Part shown: piece by piece, positions 28,295-42,225 of the stretch
Position numbering within the stretch: position 1 is the stretch's first letter
Layout of the letters: each line of letters begins with the position of its first letter
Source: Cololabis saira
Lineage: Eukaryota > Chordata > Actinopteri > Beloniformes > Belonidae
DNA: 64,000 nucleotides
Assembly: GCF_033807715.1 (NCBI RefSeq)
Contig: NC_084596.1
Span: 38,294,958-38,358,957, forward strand
Reading direction: 5' to 3'
The notes under the pieces: generated by a model
Told to the model about the DNA's origin: nothing
Databases searched by the model: none
Seen by the model: only the letters and a program-made list of their open reading frames with translations
Translations under genes and position numbers: made by a program

Positions 28295-30200
28295 AAGTTT
28301 GAATCAGAGAAAAAGACAATACTACACCAAAGTCTTGAGCCTATATTGGATGGCCACTACAAGCTCCGAACAAAACCCCAAACTTCTCAGCAGAAATAAA
28401 TATCTTTAACATCTGGTGGGGGAGAAAAAGTTTTTTCTCACAACTAAGGCCCTCTGTGAGTGATACAAGTTTGGTGCAAATTAGATGCATCTTTTGCACC
28501 TCATGGTCCTAAAAACCAAGAAGCTGAGAGCCAAATGACCACTCTGATGTCTAAAAAGGAGGAGAAGAACACTTTTCCACACACTTCAGTTTTGGCAAAT
28601 TTCCTTGAACTTGAATAGGATAAAGCTGATATAGATTGTGGCTTGATATCTTTAAAGAAGATACTATTATGTAATTTCCTGGAAAGCTGAGCAGTCAAAA
28701 TTAAGGGGAATCAATGCCCTTTTGAAATTGATTTAAATTTGAATGCATTTTTAAAGTTTATGCTTTTATTTCCCAGAGGATGCGTTTTCTTTCATTTCCC
28801 TGACTCTGTTGCTGCATAAATGCAGTAGTCTTCAATAGAAGCAGTCAGAGCTGAGAGTGAAAAACAAGAAAACCTTGGTAAATAACAACCATGAGAGACT
28901 GCTGCGTGTACTGATTTGACTCAGAGGAGACAGATTTAATAAAACAATAATGATAAAAAGTAAGTCAGATGAATACTGAGCAGCAGCCTGACCAAAGAAG
29001 AGTGAAAAGTTTGAAGATTGCTGCAGAATCATTACTAAATTGTTATGTATTGTAAACTTAAAATTAAACTTAGTAGGTTAGAAAATTGTTTGCACTTACC
29101 TGTACACTGTTTTCTACTCAATCAAACTAATTTTGAAAGCTCTCTTCTCACCAAATATTCAGTAAATAGTGTTATTGACCATAGCGTGCCAGAACAGTGG
29201 TGTTGGTGTCATACTAGAAGTGTTTCCTTTAGTTGGGATTTAGGGTAAACCCACCAGACAGGAACCTCTAACAAGACCAACCCTCTCCTCAGCCCCTTGA
29301 GTCCACGTGTCTCCATTACACTGTAGCGCCGCATAAGAACCATTGACTGAACAAGTACTCACAGCAAAATGTTTCTGGTCCAGTATGTTCAAATAAGTTG
29401 AGCTCACATGACTTATTTCCACGGGAAAGTGCTGAATGTACTTTAGATTAGCAGAGACCCCTGCCAGGTGGTTCCTGCCAATCTGAGTACCTCTCCTATT
29501 ACACAAACAATTTTCAGCCGGTAAAGGTTCCTGAAGGCCACTTTTACAGCGCTGTTCACGCTTTCAATGACCCAGCGCCGAAAAATCTTTCCAGAACTTC
29601 CGCCAATGGAAACGCACTTTTTTCTATCTCCTTCTTAGTGCATTCAAACTGTCCCTCTAACATGCTGACCTTTGCTAACATGTGATATTCAGTGTTCACA
29701 TACTCAACATGTACTGGACCTCCGGCTCCAGAGTACTTGAGCAGAAGCATGTGCAGTCAGATACAGTGCTCTTTGGTCAATAAGCTTCAAAACTGCACAC
29801 AGGCGTTGGATTTGTTCCAGCTTTACAGCAGCTGGTGATAAAAAGTTGGCAGTAGTAAAGAGTGAGAGGCATGGATTAGCTACTGCTATCTGTGTCAATG
29901 AGGAGCCTGTAGATAAATGATTGGCATCCTACAGTACAGTGTAAGAGTGGGGGAGAAGTTTGAATCTGATAGGACTTTTAAAGAGAAAGAAGTGTAAAAA
30001 AAATGTAGTTGGAACCAAACTAGGGGAGACAAATCTACGATGGTGTAACCAATTCTCTCTGTATACATTTTAAATAAATTCCAGAGAATGAGCTATAATT
30101 TGGAATGAGAATTAAAATATAAAGAATAAAATCAAATGCTGCATTTGATCAGGATTGATATGCATCTTGGCCAATGCTCATGTTCTAAACCATGTTGATA
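28295..30200. other. Intronic, no gene recognised
   Basis: A - strand stretch at about 29556-29898 gives two overlapping frames of about 64 codons that could be a decayed coding fragment, but I recognise no domain in them. The rest shows nothing I can name. Confidence 0.35.
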
Positions 30201-30202
30201 TA

Positions 30203-30280
30203 CAGTACAGACCAAAAGTTTGGACACCCCTTCTCATTCAAACAAATGGGGATGTGTGTCCAAACTTTTGGTCTGTCCTG
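30203..30280. mobile_element. Minimal Tc1/mariner-type MITE (78 bp)
   Basis: Flanked by TA on both sides. Inverted ends CAGTACAGACCAAAAGTTTG and CAAACTTTTGGTCTGTCCTG are separated by a few tens of bases. The end sequence is one I recall from a common teleost Tc1-like family, here reduced to little more than its termini. Confidence 0.85.
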
Positions 30281-30282
30281 TA

Positions 30283-32279
30283 TATCAAAAGCAAAATAAA
30301 CCTTTCAAGGAATATCGTGTTGGGCAAATTGTATTTCATACATAAAGTTAAATAAAACAAGAACAAATAAAACATAAAAAAGACATTACATTTAAATGAG
30401 TAAAAATAAACATTGTAACATTGGAATGTTTTCTATGAACATTACCACATTGTTTTTGGAAACCCAAACTGTCACCACAGACGGCATTCATAATGAGATC
30501 TCTGTGGGATAAATCTGTACTTAGCACGGCCACCATTACACCAGCCACCTCTGCATGACCTCTATCTAATGCATAAATGTGACGCTGTTTACCCAAGAAA
30601 ACTCCTGATGGCAAACATTATCCACTAACTGAATACTTTTGCCGCTACACTGAACACAACATTATCTCTAAAGTTGTCTTCTGAAATGGTCACTGCCCAT
30701 TTTCCACTTGGCTGCCCTTCGTCCAACTCATATTTTGTCTCTAATCCAGTAACATTTTCTTCTTTCACCTATACTTTGGAAAATCTACAGTGTATGTGTC
30801 AGTGTAACAAGTGATCCAGGCTTTGAAACTAAAATGTTTGAAGTGAGTAAAGTTATGCAATTCGTTTGGCTTTTCCTGCTAAAGAACAAGTAAAGTGTTA
30901 TTGTCAGTAGCAAATTTTCTCTGCAGTATTATTAACTGCACTGAGTGGTGTAACCATTGACTACAGACAAACCCAGCAGGGTTTTTGATTATCGACATTT
31001 TCATTGGCATCTAATTTCAATATTGCGCTGTTGTGCAGAAGGTTCCATGCTGTATTTTCAAGCTGGGCGAGTAATTATTTTTTTCACGCATATGCAAGGT
31101 ATTATTTAGATGTGCAACAGATGCCTAATTATGAAGCTGGCTTGTGTAGTTGATGTCAAGAATGTATCCAAACCTCCGGTGAGAAATGAGTGTGTACTGT
31201 GGCACCAGTTTTGTCCTTTTTCTTGCACAACCCTGGAAACAATCTCTTTCAGTATCAAGATTCTTCCTTTCATGTATGGCTTAAAGTTTTGCTGAAATCA
31301 TGATTTTTGCTGCCTTATGTTTGCTTTGTTCAGACTTATCCTCCGCGCCCATGATCCATGGGCAAATCTCCGGATGGAATAAACTCTCCGGCGCAGACGG
31401 AAAAAGCCAAACCGCTTACTTAGCTACTGATTGTGAGATGGCAGACAAACAAAAGAATTGCCAAACAGTGAATGCAGCTGATAGATGGAGATGTGGAGCT
31501 AAGGAGGGAAGCCTGGTGAAGATGGGCAAGAAGGAAGGGAATTAAGAAAAAAAAGCAACAACTGGTGGATAGGAGAAAGTAGCGGGTATCAGAACACTGC
31601 TGTCTTTTGGAAACCGTAGAGAAGTGTGCAGGTGTATGTGCTTGTTAATTGCTTCAGTGTGTCTGCAGAAGACAATCTGAGCATATGGATAAGAACAGAC
31701 GGTGGCCAGGTTGTGCTTAGAACCAGTTAGTTATACCATATTGTGTTGTTTGGCAGTAAGCCTAATGTTTTGCACTGTGGGAATTGGCTAAGTAATGGGA
31801 ATTTCCAAATTAACGCAGCACAGATATTTTTTAAGGTTTCTGTGACAATGCAAGATGTATTTTAGTGGCGTGGACAAGTTGAATGGCAGGGCAATGACAG
31901 CAGAAGGAGTAGAATATCATTTTTAAAATGTAAATAATATTTCAATTTACCATAGTTGATTATAATGAGTTGATCCAGTATGACCCATTATTGACTTACC
32001 ATGCAAAGATAACGAACCCAGCTTTTGAAGACATTGACAGGTTGCTCAGAGGACATTAGTGCACAAAAAGAGAGTGATGAAGAAATCATGCAGTACACAA
32101 TCAACTATCACCATAACTTCCTCAAAAAAAGCAAGGTTCTTCACAAGAGTTTGGCCATGTGGCAACAAGTAACTGAAGACCAAGTGATAACCAGTTTTCT
32201 GGTTTATTTTACTGAATAATGTCCATGTTCCTGTTCTTGTTTGAGATACCGTTAGAATTTAGATGTTGTATTGACATGC
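30283..32279. other. Intronic, no gene recognised
   Basis: No defined repeat or exon. A - strand frame of 88 codons at 30348-30614 is unassigned and lacks domain or splice support. Confidence 0.35.
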
Positions 32280-32700
32280 CTTTTCACATTGTCATAGACC
32301 AAGAGCCCCCAGTGGCAATGGTAACCTCATGCTAGCAGGATTAACTGCCAGCTGCAGCCTCCCCATGTGTGTCCCACCATAACAAAATTCAGAAATATAC
32401 CAGCATATGTCAAAGAGCTTAACTGAGTGGCCCACTGAGTCCCAGTTTTACTGAGCATCTGCAGGACGACCCCAGACATGTCTGAATCATAGAGGCCTGT
32501 ACCAATAAACTTGCTGCCACCATCCAGATCGTCCAATCAAACACCACAAGGTCCCCTAAAGGTCTTCCGTGTCTATACAACTGCTGGACCTTGTCAGTTT
32601 GGTCAATATTGCAATAGTAGGTGGGAGGTTTTAATGGTTTAGCTGATCTGTTTGGATCAGCCATTTGTTCTATTATGAATGACAGTCAAAAAGAAATTCA
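32280..32700 (-). repeat. Teleost interspersed repeat relic, class uncertain
   Basis: On the - strand the tract containing CAGGCCTCTATGATTCAGAC and GGTCGTCCTGCAGATGCTC resembles a repeat I recall as widespread in teleost genomes, probably a DNA-transposon derivative. Open frames across it carry no known domain. Boundaries are not defined. Confidence 0.35.
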
Positions 32701-35700
32701 GTAATAGTCATTTGAAAATGCAATCATGGACAACTTTGGTTTTCTTGCTGTTGTTAAGATTAATGCAAATGCTGTGGAAGGAGCCAGAGACATTGCTCTA
32801 TTTTCATTAGGCAACCTTGTGTACCAGGCCTCTGCCTGATGACAGAAAACATATTAAACCAACTTAATATCTTCATGAATAAAATAAAAAAACAACAACA
32901 TACACACGTGTGTGTGAGTGTGTGTGTGCGTGTGTGTGTGTCTGTATAAAGTGTGAAATGGCAAGTGTGAAATGACTTGGAAATAGCATCATACCTAGAA
33001 AAGGGTCACCCTACTCTCATTGCACTTATTGCTTACTCTTATTTTTATACGTGTTTGTGTGTGTGGTGTGGATGATTATAGTGATGGTTGAAGCAATAAC
33101 TATGTCCAATTTGAGGTAATATAAGTCTCCTTCAGGAGAAGACAGTATTTTTTTCCCCCTCGTGCTGGAAACATCAAGTTCTAATAACTGTCATATTCCT
33201 GGGTCTTTGGTGCCTCAGAGGCTACAGACAATCTTCACTCCACTGCTCATACGCTGGAATTGGATTGCAATTGGTCTTTGTGAGCATATGTGTGCACATT
33301 TCATGTGCGCACACGCAATATGTGATTTTGAAGGCAAAACGACATCACACCAGGACATGATCGACAGCAAACTGTGATAATAAGTGCCAACAGATCTGTG
33401 TATAAACACGTAGCGTTTCAATTATTTCATCCCAGCTGGAATAAAATCCGCAAACGAACTTGTTCTTCTCTATTCTGCTGATTTTCTGTTGGGAAATGAC
33501 TCCAGGCCGAGACCGTGAGAGGAGTATAACCTGCATTTGTATGCTTTCCTCCTGCATGGTCTCTTTCAATTTAGCAAGAGTCAATTTGAGTTATGACTCT
33601 GGGTTTCAGTCTCTATTTAATAAGTGTTGGGTGGGAGTTATTGGTGGTGGATGTTGGAAGGGGCAAGCAGGAAGATCATTGATGTCTCTGACAATAATGC
33701 CTGATTTGATTTGGTTGAAATCATCCTTAATGCAAAATAAGGAAAACTGGCATCTCACTGTTTTGGCTTTGTCTGCGGGCTGAATTGCTTCATTATACTG
33801 ATAAAACAATTTAGCTTTATGATTGGGTGTGTTAAGTGATGCAGGGGTGGAGAAGGAGAAAAGAGTTGTGGAGGCAAGTAATGAGAGAGAGTTTGTGTGT
33901 GTGTGTTTGTGTGTGTATATATATGTATATATATATGTATATATATGTATATTTATGTGTGTGTATGATACTATTTTAATTTATTTATTCACAGCAAAAT
34001 CATCCATCAGCACCTTTTCTGTTTGCCTTGGGGCAGTTGAGCGTGCAGAGCACTGTATAGTTTAAAAAGCCAATGTCAGACAACCATTAAAATATTGGCA
34101 GAAACAGTCCTGACAACATGTGGGGTAGGGCTTTACGGATAATTAGCATACACTGCAAGAAATTAAGTAAGATTCTAGAACTTTAAAAAAAAATGAAGTC
34201 ATTGAAAAGTAAGAAACAAAATGGTATCCGTACATGTATCTGCTTTATCTGTAGTAAATCCAAACCCCAACAATGAAAACACAGTGGTCCATCTTCTCAA
34301 CCAAATGATAGGACCCTACACATTGATAAAAGAGGGTCAATTCTTATTAAAAAATGAAAGCAAGTCAAATAGTCAAATTTCAGAATGTGAAATTGAATCT
34401 GAAGGTTTGCATTCTTTGAATCTGGATTAACATTATCATTTTTCTGCGCATAAGATCAACATAGAAGGGAAAATGGTGCAAATTCAGCTTTTGTATTTCC
34501 CCAATTTCTTCATTAAAGCAGCAGAAAAATAACTTTTGCATTTTTAAGCTCACTTTGTCCGCCTTGAGGCTTGGAGGTCATATCATTTTTACAACACTTT
34601 CCAATATTTCCACTTGCTTGCTCTCTTGCTCAGTCACTCTATTACTGTATTTTATCTTTGTCACCATGGTTTCTTGAGTCTCATTGTTTCTTCCACTTTT
34701 GCTACTTAGTTAGTTCAGGTGGCTTCTGTGAGTAATAAGGATGTGACCCAGTAAGACCTAAATGTAAAACCTGAAAGTAATCAAATTAAATCAAAAAGTA
34801 TTTATTTAAAGATGTACATGCTCAAAAGTCTATAATCTGCATAACCAAATTCATTACATGGTATCGTCTGAAAATACAGTGCTTTGGAATCTTTCTCTTT
34901 GTGAGAATCACGTGTATGTATGCACATCAATAAGTAATCTTCCCTGCACAGTAGGAGTTATGAATAATTCAAGTGGCCATATAGCTGTACCTTTTTCTGA
35001 AATGTATTACTGCGGAGTGGCAGGAATACGAGACTGAAACAGGCAGCGCCGCATCTCAACAAATTAACACTGGCAGGATACTTCTATGTCAAAGGCACCT
35101 GAGATATTTAATCTGTGTCTTTCAGAACAATTATTCAGCCTGAGAAATGATCAAATTAAAGCCTTCACTTCTGAAATGGATTAATTCTTGATGCAGAAAA
35201 GGTTATCCCGTGCTCAAGTGATAGACCTTGTCTCTGTTTTGGTTGTTGTCGTAGTTTGGAAGGGAAATGGGACACATCAGCCAAGCAGAGATTGGCTGCA
35301 GAGCTACTCTCAAAATAGCTGAAAGGAATTTAAGAGGGAAAGTGAAGTGTTCATCTCCTTGATTTCTCCAGCAAGATACTAATACAGGAAGGCAGGGAAT
35401 CAAATTCTGAGCCTGTCATGAATCCTTGGGGCTGTCTTTTATTTTTAAGTCCTCTCCTGCAAAGTGAACTAAAAAAGGCTCTTCTACTGTACCAAAATAT
35501 GGCTACTGCCTCTGAACTGACACACGATGAGCCTATTGTTACATTGTAAACCTACAAATGAAGCCAGGGATAGGAGACGTGTTGTTTTTTCTTTTATCAG
35601 AATAAAGAATATGGCATTCAGCTGCTTGAGGGAAATTTGCCTCAGCTTATTAACAAAACCTTCATCACTGTACACATATTTGATTTTTTATAAATAGACG

Positions 35701-36559
35701 CAGTGTGCTCGCCTTCTGACTATGTGCATTGCCTCATGCGTGTTGCTCTGAAAATGCTGCAGATAAATGAAATCCCATGTAAATCTGACACATTCATTGT
35801 TCGTACACTCAAAGTCAGTGCCCGTCTTTCCTATGGGCGATATAGGTGGGGGCACAGCGGAAAGTCTAGATTATCTCTGCCGTTGTCATGGCAACAGTGG
35901 CATTCATTGGGAATGTACCATCAGGATAAAGAGTCAAAATCTGTTATTCTAAAGTAATCAACCAAACCAAGATGATGGGTCGTTATTATATTATTGTAAT
36001 AGTTGTGTCCTCCTATCACTCACCAGTTGAAGGTTTGACCTGTTTTTTTAATGTAAAAATGTCTTTGAACACTAATGGAGTACATATCCATGAATTTCTT
36101 CTTTGCTGTTGTTTTTTTCATGAAAAAAATACAATGCTTCATTGCTGTGAACCATGATCACGTGCAGTGGTGTACTCTGAACCAAGTTGCATCACCTTAT
36201 AGCTTTTGGTCTTTCCCCGGCAGCAAACCCAAAGTAAAGTGAAAAAGAAAATAGCAAAGAAGCAGCAAATTTACTCCTACTAATTCAGGTCACGTGATTC
36301 TGCAATCAATCACATTCAGCAGTAAATATCATTAAACTCAAAAGATAGATGACTAATATTTACTTTAATGTGTCAAATTGAAATGTGCAGAGAATTGAAC
36401 CCACCTCCCCCTCCCCAGACGCATCAGCGAAGAAGAAAGGACTTTACAACACTCCATCATTTTGTAAATAGTCATTCATTCAAGTGACAGCAAAGCATTA
36501 GAGGCATCAGTATTAGTCATATGATTCAATGAATTAACACATGAGAAAAACAAGTGGAC
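32701..36559. other. Intronic, no gene recognised
   Basis: Contains TG-rich simple sequence at 32901-32943 and mixed TG/TA simple sequence at about 33893-33965. No exon or transposon ends were recognised in 3.9 kb. Confidence 0.4.
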
Positions 36560-36564
36560 TGGTT

Positions 36565-36665
36565 ACACGTCAGAGGTGTAGCCTGTCACCTGATGACGGC
36601 TGGGTCCACTGATACCATCCACACCTGGACTGATGAAGCCCGTATAGAATATGGATGGGTAGGAA
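36565..36665 (+). repeat. Possible LINE/SINE 3' tail fragment
   Basis: The sequence GATGACGGCTGGGTCCACTG, then CCCGTATAGAATATGGATGG, follows the order of a familiar teleost LINE 3' end (a GCTGGG-type block, then a tail ending in tandem ATGG). It is strongly diverged. Confidence 0.4.
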
Positions 36666-39600
36666 AAGTAAATTGGGCCAGCAACTGAGTTCTCCTGCAG
36701 AGATAGATTGGAATTCTTCATTCATTTTGGAAAACCGTTCATTTTATGTGATGGTACTAACTGAACAGTCCAATTAGTGATTCATTAAAAGTCAAAAAGA
36801 TGACAAAAGGACTTCAAAAAGTAGGCCTAACATTAATCAATAAATAGAGGGCTGCCACTCACAGTAATTCATTATCATGAATTATATTGGATATAAACAG
36901 CTTTTATTGGAATCCAGCTGTAGTCACATTTAATACATGGTTTATACCTGTATACAATTTCATCATTGCTTTTTCTTGTGTTTTAAACACATTCATCTAT
37001 AATATAAATTATGTTTGTGAACAAAGAAAAAAACAAGTACATTTTATTTGCAGTATGGTGTTGAAGTTTAAAAAAAAAAACTGTTTTAGTTGAGTACAAA
37101 GTATGCTAGATGATTAATACAGGAATGCAGGTCTCATTAAAGTTTTAGTTGCCCTTACTTTTCCTTGTCTTTTGCATATTTTTACATATTATCCTGTCTT
37201 ACAACTAAAAGTGGTCCTACAATTTGCTTCAATCAAATGTCAGCACTCTCACTGACACATATTACATGTGCAAAGAAACAAGATCCAGCTAAAGCATGAA
37301 AACATTTAAAAATAGCTGACAGAGACACCCAACCCAGATATGCCAGCCTCATAAGTAGGCAGGTGACACATCGTACAGATTCAGGACACCCTGAAAATCT
37401 AAAGTAACCCGCTGTTAAACTGGTTGATTTGGTTTTCACACTCTCAGCCATTTAAGCTTGCTGCAAAGCTGAAACCTTCTTAAATACGTTTTTTATTTTA
37501 TTTCAAGAGTCTTAATATTCCATGGCAGATGTGTTGCAGAAAAAAAACCAATGTTGTCCAACACAGGTCTTAACGACTTGGGTAGGAAAATCTCTTCATC
37601 GTGAAAAAAGTACGCTCTGGTTTTTTCCCCCTCCATGCTGGGTGGAAGGTCTGTTTCAAGAGAGCTCCCACAATACAGTGGAGAGTTTTAATGAGCTCAA
37701 ATCCCAGGACAGGAAGAGGGACTTCATCATTCAACTCCCAGGCTGAAAAACGGAACCAGCCATTGTTCCAGAGCAGAACCACGCTTCATTTATATGTACA
37801 GCACCATTGGGGGCTGATAACCTTTGGTCAAGTGCTTGACAAGACAGCTTGACAAATGTGGGATGGAAACATCAAGGTTCAGGGGCTTTAGGAGCACTTT
37901 AGCTCCTAAATGACTGCAGTACAAGAAAGTAATGGGTATGTCAGTCATATTTTTAAGATTGCAAACATTCTCACAAGTTTTTCAAACTAAACTCAATAGC
38001 TTTGCACATTTTGAAAATGTGGAGAATTAGTTTTTACATGACACCATCCATAAGCTGTCCTTCAGTTTCTGTTGGTGGCTGTAAAGTTTATTCAAGCTTT
38101 GAGTCTGCCTCTAAAAAGATATTGATCAACCATTTAATAACAGGAATATGGGATCATTAATATGTGAAATGTTTGTAGAGCTGTAATCAAACTGCGTGGT
38201 TCTTTGTACTCACATTAATGTCAAATCTGCTTCCTTTAACAGATTTGTGTCCTGTCGGGTCAGTTGCTACTCAGACTTGGATCTGCCAAGTCTGTCGGTT
38301 CCAATTACCTCATATTGACAAATGGAGAAATCTTGGCAGTGAAAAAGGTTACGCCAACTTTGGTCTCTGATTTCTTTATTTAAAAATAAAAAAACCCGAA
38401 ATTTGTAGCTAGCTTATATCTAAATAACTTATATCTGTAATGAACCTTAGAGCCATTATTTTCAGAAGATCATTTAAATGAAGGAGTAATATGGTTTGGC
38501 TTTATTTTCAAATGCAAACAGAAAGACTAGCTTTTATTTTGTCAAAAAAGTCAGATAACCTCACTCATGTTATTTAAAACGTTAAACAAACTGTTGTGTG
38601 GAATAACATTTCCAGGCTCTGTTATGAACATCAGTTGACATATACGACGAAGAAACGAGGAGACGCCTCTACTGCTGTAATTCTAACTGTGTTCATCACT
38701 GAGTTGTATCTGTCAGCCTGGGTGAGCCCGCGGACGCGGGTCCTGATTTATCCACCTGGAATTGTCCCCTATGTTGCATCTCGAAGACGGATTGGCAGGA
38801 TGAACACTTCAACACCACAGGCAGAAATAGAGCGGCAGATGCTGAGACCTAGCAGTTAGTTTTGCATCTGTTGTAATGCGCAGCGTAAATGGAAAATTGT
38901 ATTTAAATGATTGTATTTTTCATACACATGCCTGTTGTGAGCTGCAGCTATACAACTAGTATTTGATTCCTTTGAGCTTTGGATTCAGGAGTCACTGAAT
39001 ACATCTGGGTTGTTAGAATGGATCAGCAGGGTTTTCTAGACCTCTAATTGACACGCTAGGTAGAAGCTTAAAAACCTGGTCTCACTGGCTGATTGATCAT
39101 GAAATCAGTGCACTTCCTTTGTAAAATTGAAGTTGCAATATCTTTTTTTGATTTTGCTGTCAGCTTTCTGGCATTCATCACACTGATTAGTCCTATGGCC
39201 TTATTCGTTCTTTCCACACATAAATCAGATCGTCTGAAAGCAGAACCAGGCACCAGTGCCACCATAGTCAGCTAACAGGAGTTTGTTAGATAATATCTTA
39301 CTGTCACCCCTTTTTTTTTTTAAACTGAAGAATCTCTGTTTTTCCCCATATCACCTCTGCTTGGTATTAAATAAATTAAGAGAATATTATTCAACCTTTT
39401 TACTTTTGTCATTTTTTTTTCATTTCATGTTCATGTCTACTAAAGTTACCAAATATAATAACTCATGAAAAGGTTTAACATTCACTCAGTTTTGCTGTCC
39501 CGTAGTATTTGTGATGTTTTGTGATTCTTCTTAGTCAGTGCTGAAGTCATGGATTTATGGTGATCCCACATCCATAAAATGGTGTGGAGCAACAGTCACT

Positions 39601-40109
39601 TTTTGGTCCAGAAAGTAGTGATAAATGTAGTGTTTTGTGCAGATGTGACATTTATCTACCTGGATATTAGATGCTAAAAATTAGATACAATGCAGCAAAG
39701 TGCTTTGAAATTTGAGTTTTGAGTTGTTCTAGATTTTTAAAATCATTGTTCAAGTGATTGATCGAAATGGAAGTATCATTGGGCAAAATCAAAACCTTTG
39801 CAAATGCATTTCTACAATAGAATACCAAAACATCTCACAAGTCTCCCTTGGAAAATAAAAGCCTGTAGCTGTTGTGGCTAAAGCTTGACAAAAGGGGGAG
39901 GAAAAAGCAAAACCTACAAAGACTTAAGTATGCTCTGAAAGTATGTACAGTTTCAGCTGCACATCTGATCATGAAAAATAACTCATTAGTCCACTTACAC
40001 TTAACGGCAGAACAGAAAAGGTGAATTCACATTATGCTATACCGTGAGCATGTGGCTGACTAAGATAAATAAATACAATTTGGGTAGACTTGGTATCACT
40101 TTCTTGTGA
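36666..40109. other. Intronic, no gene recognised
   Basis: About 3.4 kb of AT-rich intron. Short open frames near 37522-37852 and 38596-38859 have no recognisable domain. Confidence 0.4.
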
Positions 40110-40117
40110 GGTTACAG

Positions 40118-40869
40118 CAGTACTCGAGTTGTAAAAAGAATCAGGGGGGATGGTGGATTTTATCATATGGGGACAGATACTTTGTGCTGATTAGAAATAA
40201 TATAATATATTACAAATAATAGCAGTGACCAAAACACCTGCAGAAATACTGCAGGAATGACATAGCAGCAGTTAAATGCAGCTTTGTGTAAGCTTTAAAT
40301 ATCCACTGGGCTTACAGTACATCAAATACATCAAAACACAATAATAAAAAACACTTTTCTGAACTTATCAATATGACTCTGTCGTTCAAAGGATAAGTAA
40401 AATGGATCACTGCAAAAACTCAAAATCTTAACAAGAATATTTGTCTTATTTCTAGTTAAAATGTCTAATTTTAGTAAAAAAAATCTCATTACACTTAAAA
40501 CAAGACTCATCACTGGAAAAAACAACAATTTTCACCTGTTTCAAGTAGATTTTCACTTGAAATAAGTAGAAAAATCTGCCAGTGGAACAAGATTTTTTTG
40601 CTTGTAATGAGAAGATAAATCTTGTCCCACTGGCAGATTTTTCTACTTATTTCAAGTGAAAATTTACTTGAAACAGGTGAAAATTGTCAAATAAGTTATT
40701 TTTCGGGTGATGACTCTAAATGTGGAAAAAGCAGTAAAACCACATTCATTGATGAAATGACATAAGGGATGGAAAGGGGGGATGGCAGTTTTACAGGGGG
40801 GATGATTTTGACCGTTTTTATTTCAGGAGGGATGCCATCCCCCCTCATCCCCCCTCAACTCCAGTACTG
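40118..40869. mobile_element. hAT-type element with nested foldback
   Basis: A 752-bp element with inverted ends CAGTACTCGAGTTG and CAACTCCAGTACTG, extended inward by GGGGGGATGG-type blocks near both ends, flanked by an exact 8-bp duplication GGTTACAG (40110-40117 and 40870-40877). These are hAT features. No transposase is visible. Its centre is occupied by another foldback element. Confidence 0.9.
40409..40705. mobile_element. Foldback MITE inside the hAT element, right end incomplete
   Basis: Starts CACTGCAAAAACTCAAAATC, the end of an abundant teleost foldback family. A long hairpin at 40526-40686 has arms of about 70 bases (CAATTTTCACCTGTTTCAAG paired with CTTGAAACAGGTGAAAATTG) around a short loop. 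The mirror of the outer left sequence is missing on the right, so the copy is truncated. Confidence 0.75.
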
Positions 40870-40877
40870 GGTTACAG

Positions 40878-42225
40878 TGAATTTTGTACAAGATTAAATG
40901 GAGGACATGGTAAAAGTGAGATGGCGCTGTGAGAACGTGAGAACGTTCACTTTACAAATCTATATTTTAATCAGATGCTAAAGTTACTGTACTTGCAAAA
41001 ATGCAATCTTTTTTCCTCCTTTGTCGCAGCAGCCATGTTCCCCTGAGCATGATAGCATAATAAAAACACTTTCAGCGAGATGGATGAAAATATCTATCCT
41101 CTCCTTGCACATGTAAGACTCATTTCCATGGAGGATTGGTTGTGAGCAGTGAAGCACGGTTTTCATGGAGAAGCCTGAAGGTTGTGTGCTCCCCGACAAC
41201 CACCAAACTCCAGAAATAGCCAGAAATCATAAGTGGGCCACTTCTTATTAATAGGTGAGACTGTACCTGATTCAGGTGAAGCGGCTCATTATAAAGTTTC
41301 AGCCTTGCTCACTTACAACACACAAACTTCTCATCATGAGTTAAAGCTCAGAAGGAAAAGTCTTGTGGTGAGGAAGCAGAACTACTGCAATCTGAACCTG
41401 CAATTTTGACTTTTTGTGTTTCCTATATATTTCCTTCCTCTGCCCTTGTTTCTCTGGAACTTCTGTTGAGCTCTTGCCTTTTTCATCCATCATGGTCTCA
41501 ATTAGGATGAACCACTCTGATGGGTAATACGCATGTCCCACAGCATTAGTGCCAACAGACTGTTCAGTAAGTCTGTACTGTTGAATCGACAATTTGTTGT
41601 TCGTGTGGTGGCATGAACAGATCTCAAATGAACTCTTGTGTCATGTCTTGTGGTTGGTTGTGAAGATGGTGCAATAGCTGTTGGGTCTTGATCTTCCACA
41701 CTGTGATATGAAATGTCGGTGAAATGTGATTGGAATTCACCTGAATTTTAGAGCTGCAGAGCACTGATTCCTTTGGTTTCTTAAACAGATTGTAAGTGTA
41801 ATATATTAAATATAATATTTCCAGAAGTAATACGGACACAATTGGGGAAAAAAAAACAATGGCTGTTTTTGTTTCTGTGCAGATACTGAAATTACACAAA
41901 ACAATATTCAAATTAGATATGTTCATTATTATACAGTATTGCCACACTGGGAGCCGTTCAACCTTTACTGCCAAGAGGAGAGACTTCAGGATACTTTAAA
42001 TTGCACCATTAGAAATGTAAGAGTACAAGAGTAAAAATGGTTTTGAAAACCATTTGACTGGTGATCAACGGACTTGTAATGTTGTTATTTTTTTACAAAA
42101 TTGTCCCTTTTTCAGAAATATATCTTATTGTTTTGAATACTGAGCCTATACTGGTATACTGAGTATTTTGCAAATTTTGCAAATAACTAAATAAATATGT
42201 TGGTGCATGTGTTTGTGAACTCAGA
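40878..42225. other. Intronic, no gene recognised
   Basis: - strand open frames at 41341-41974 (65 to 116 codons) overlap each other in different frames and show no recognised domain. No repeat ends were seen. Confidence 0.4.

Noticed and set aside
41341..41974. Cluster of - strand frames up to 116 codons
   Set aside because: They overlap in different frames and show no family resemblance; treated as chance.
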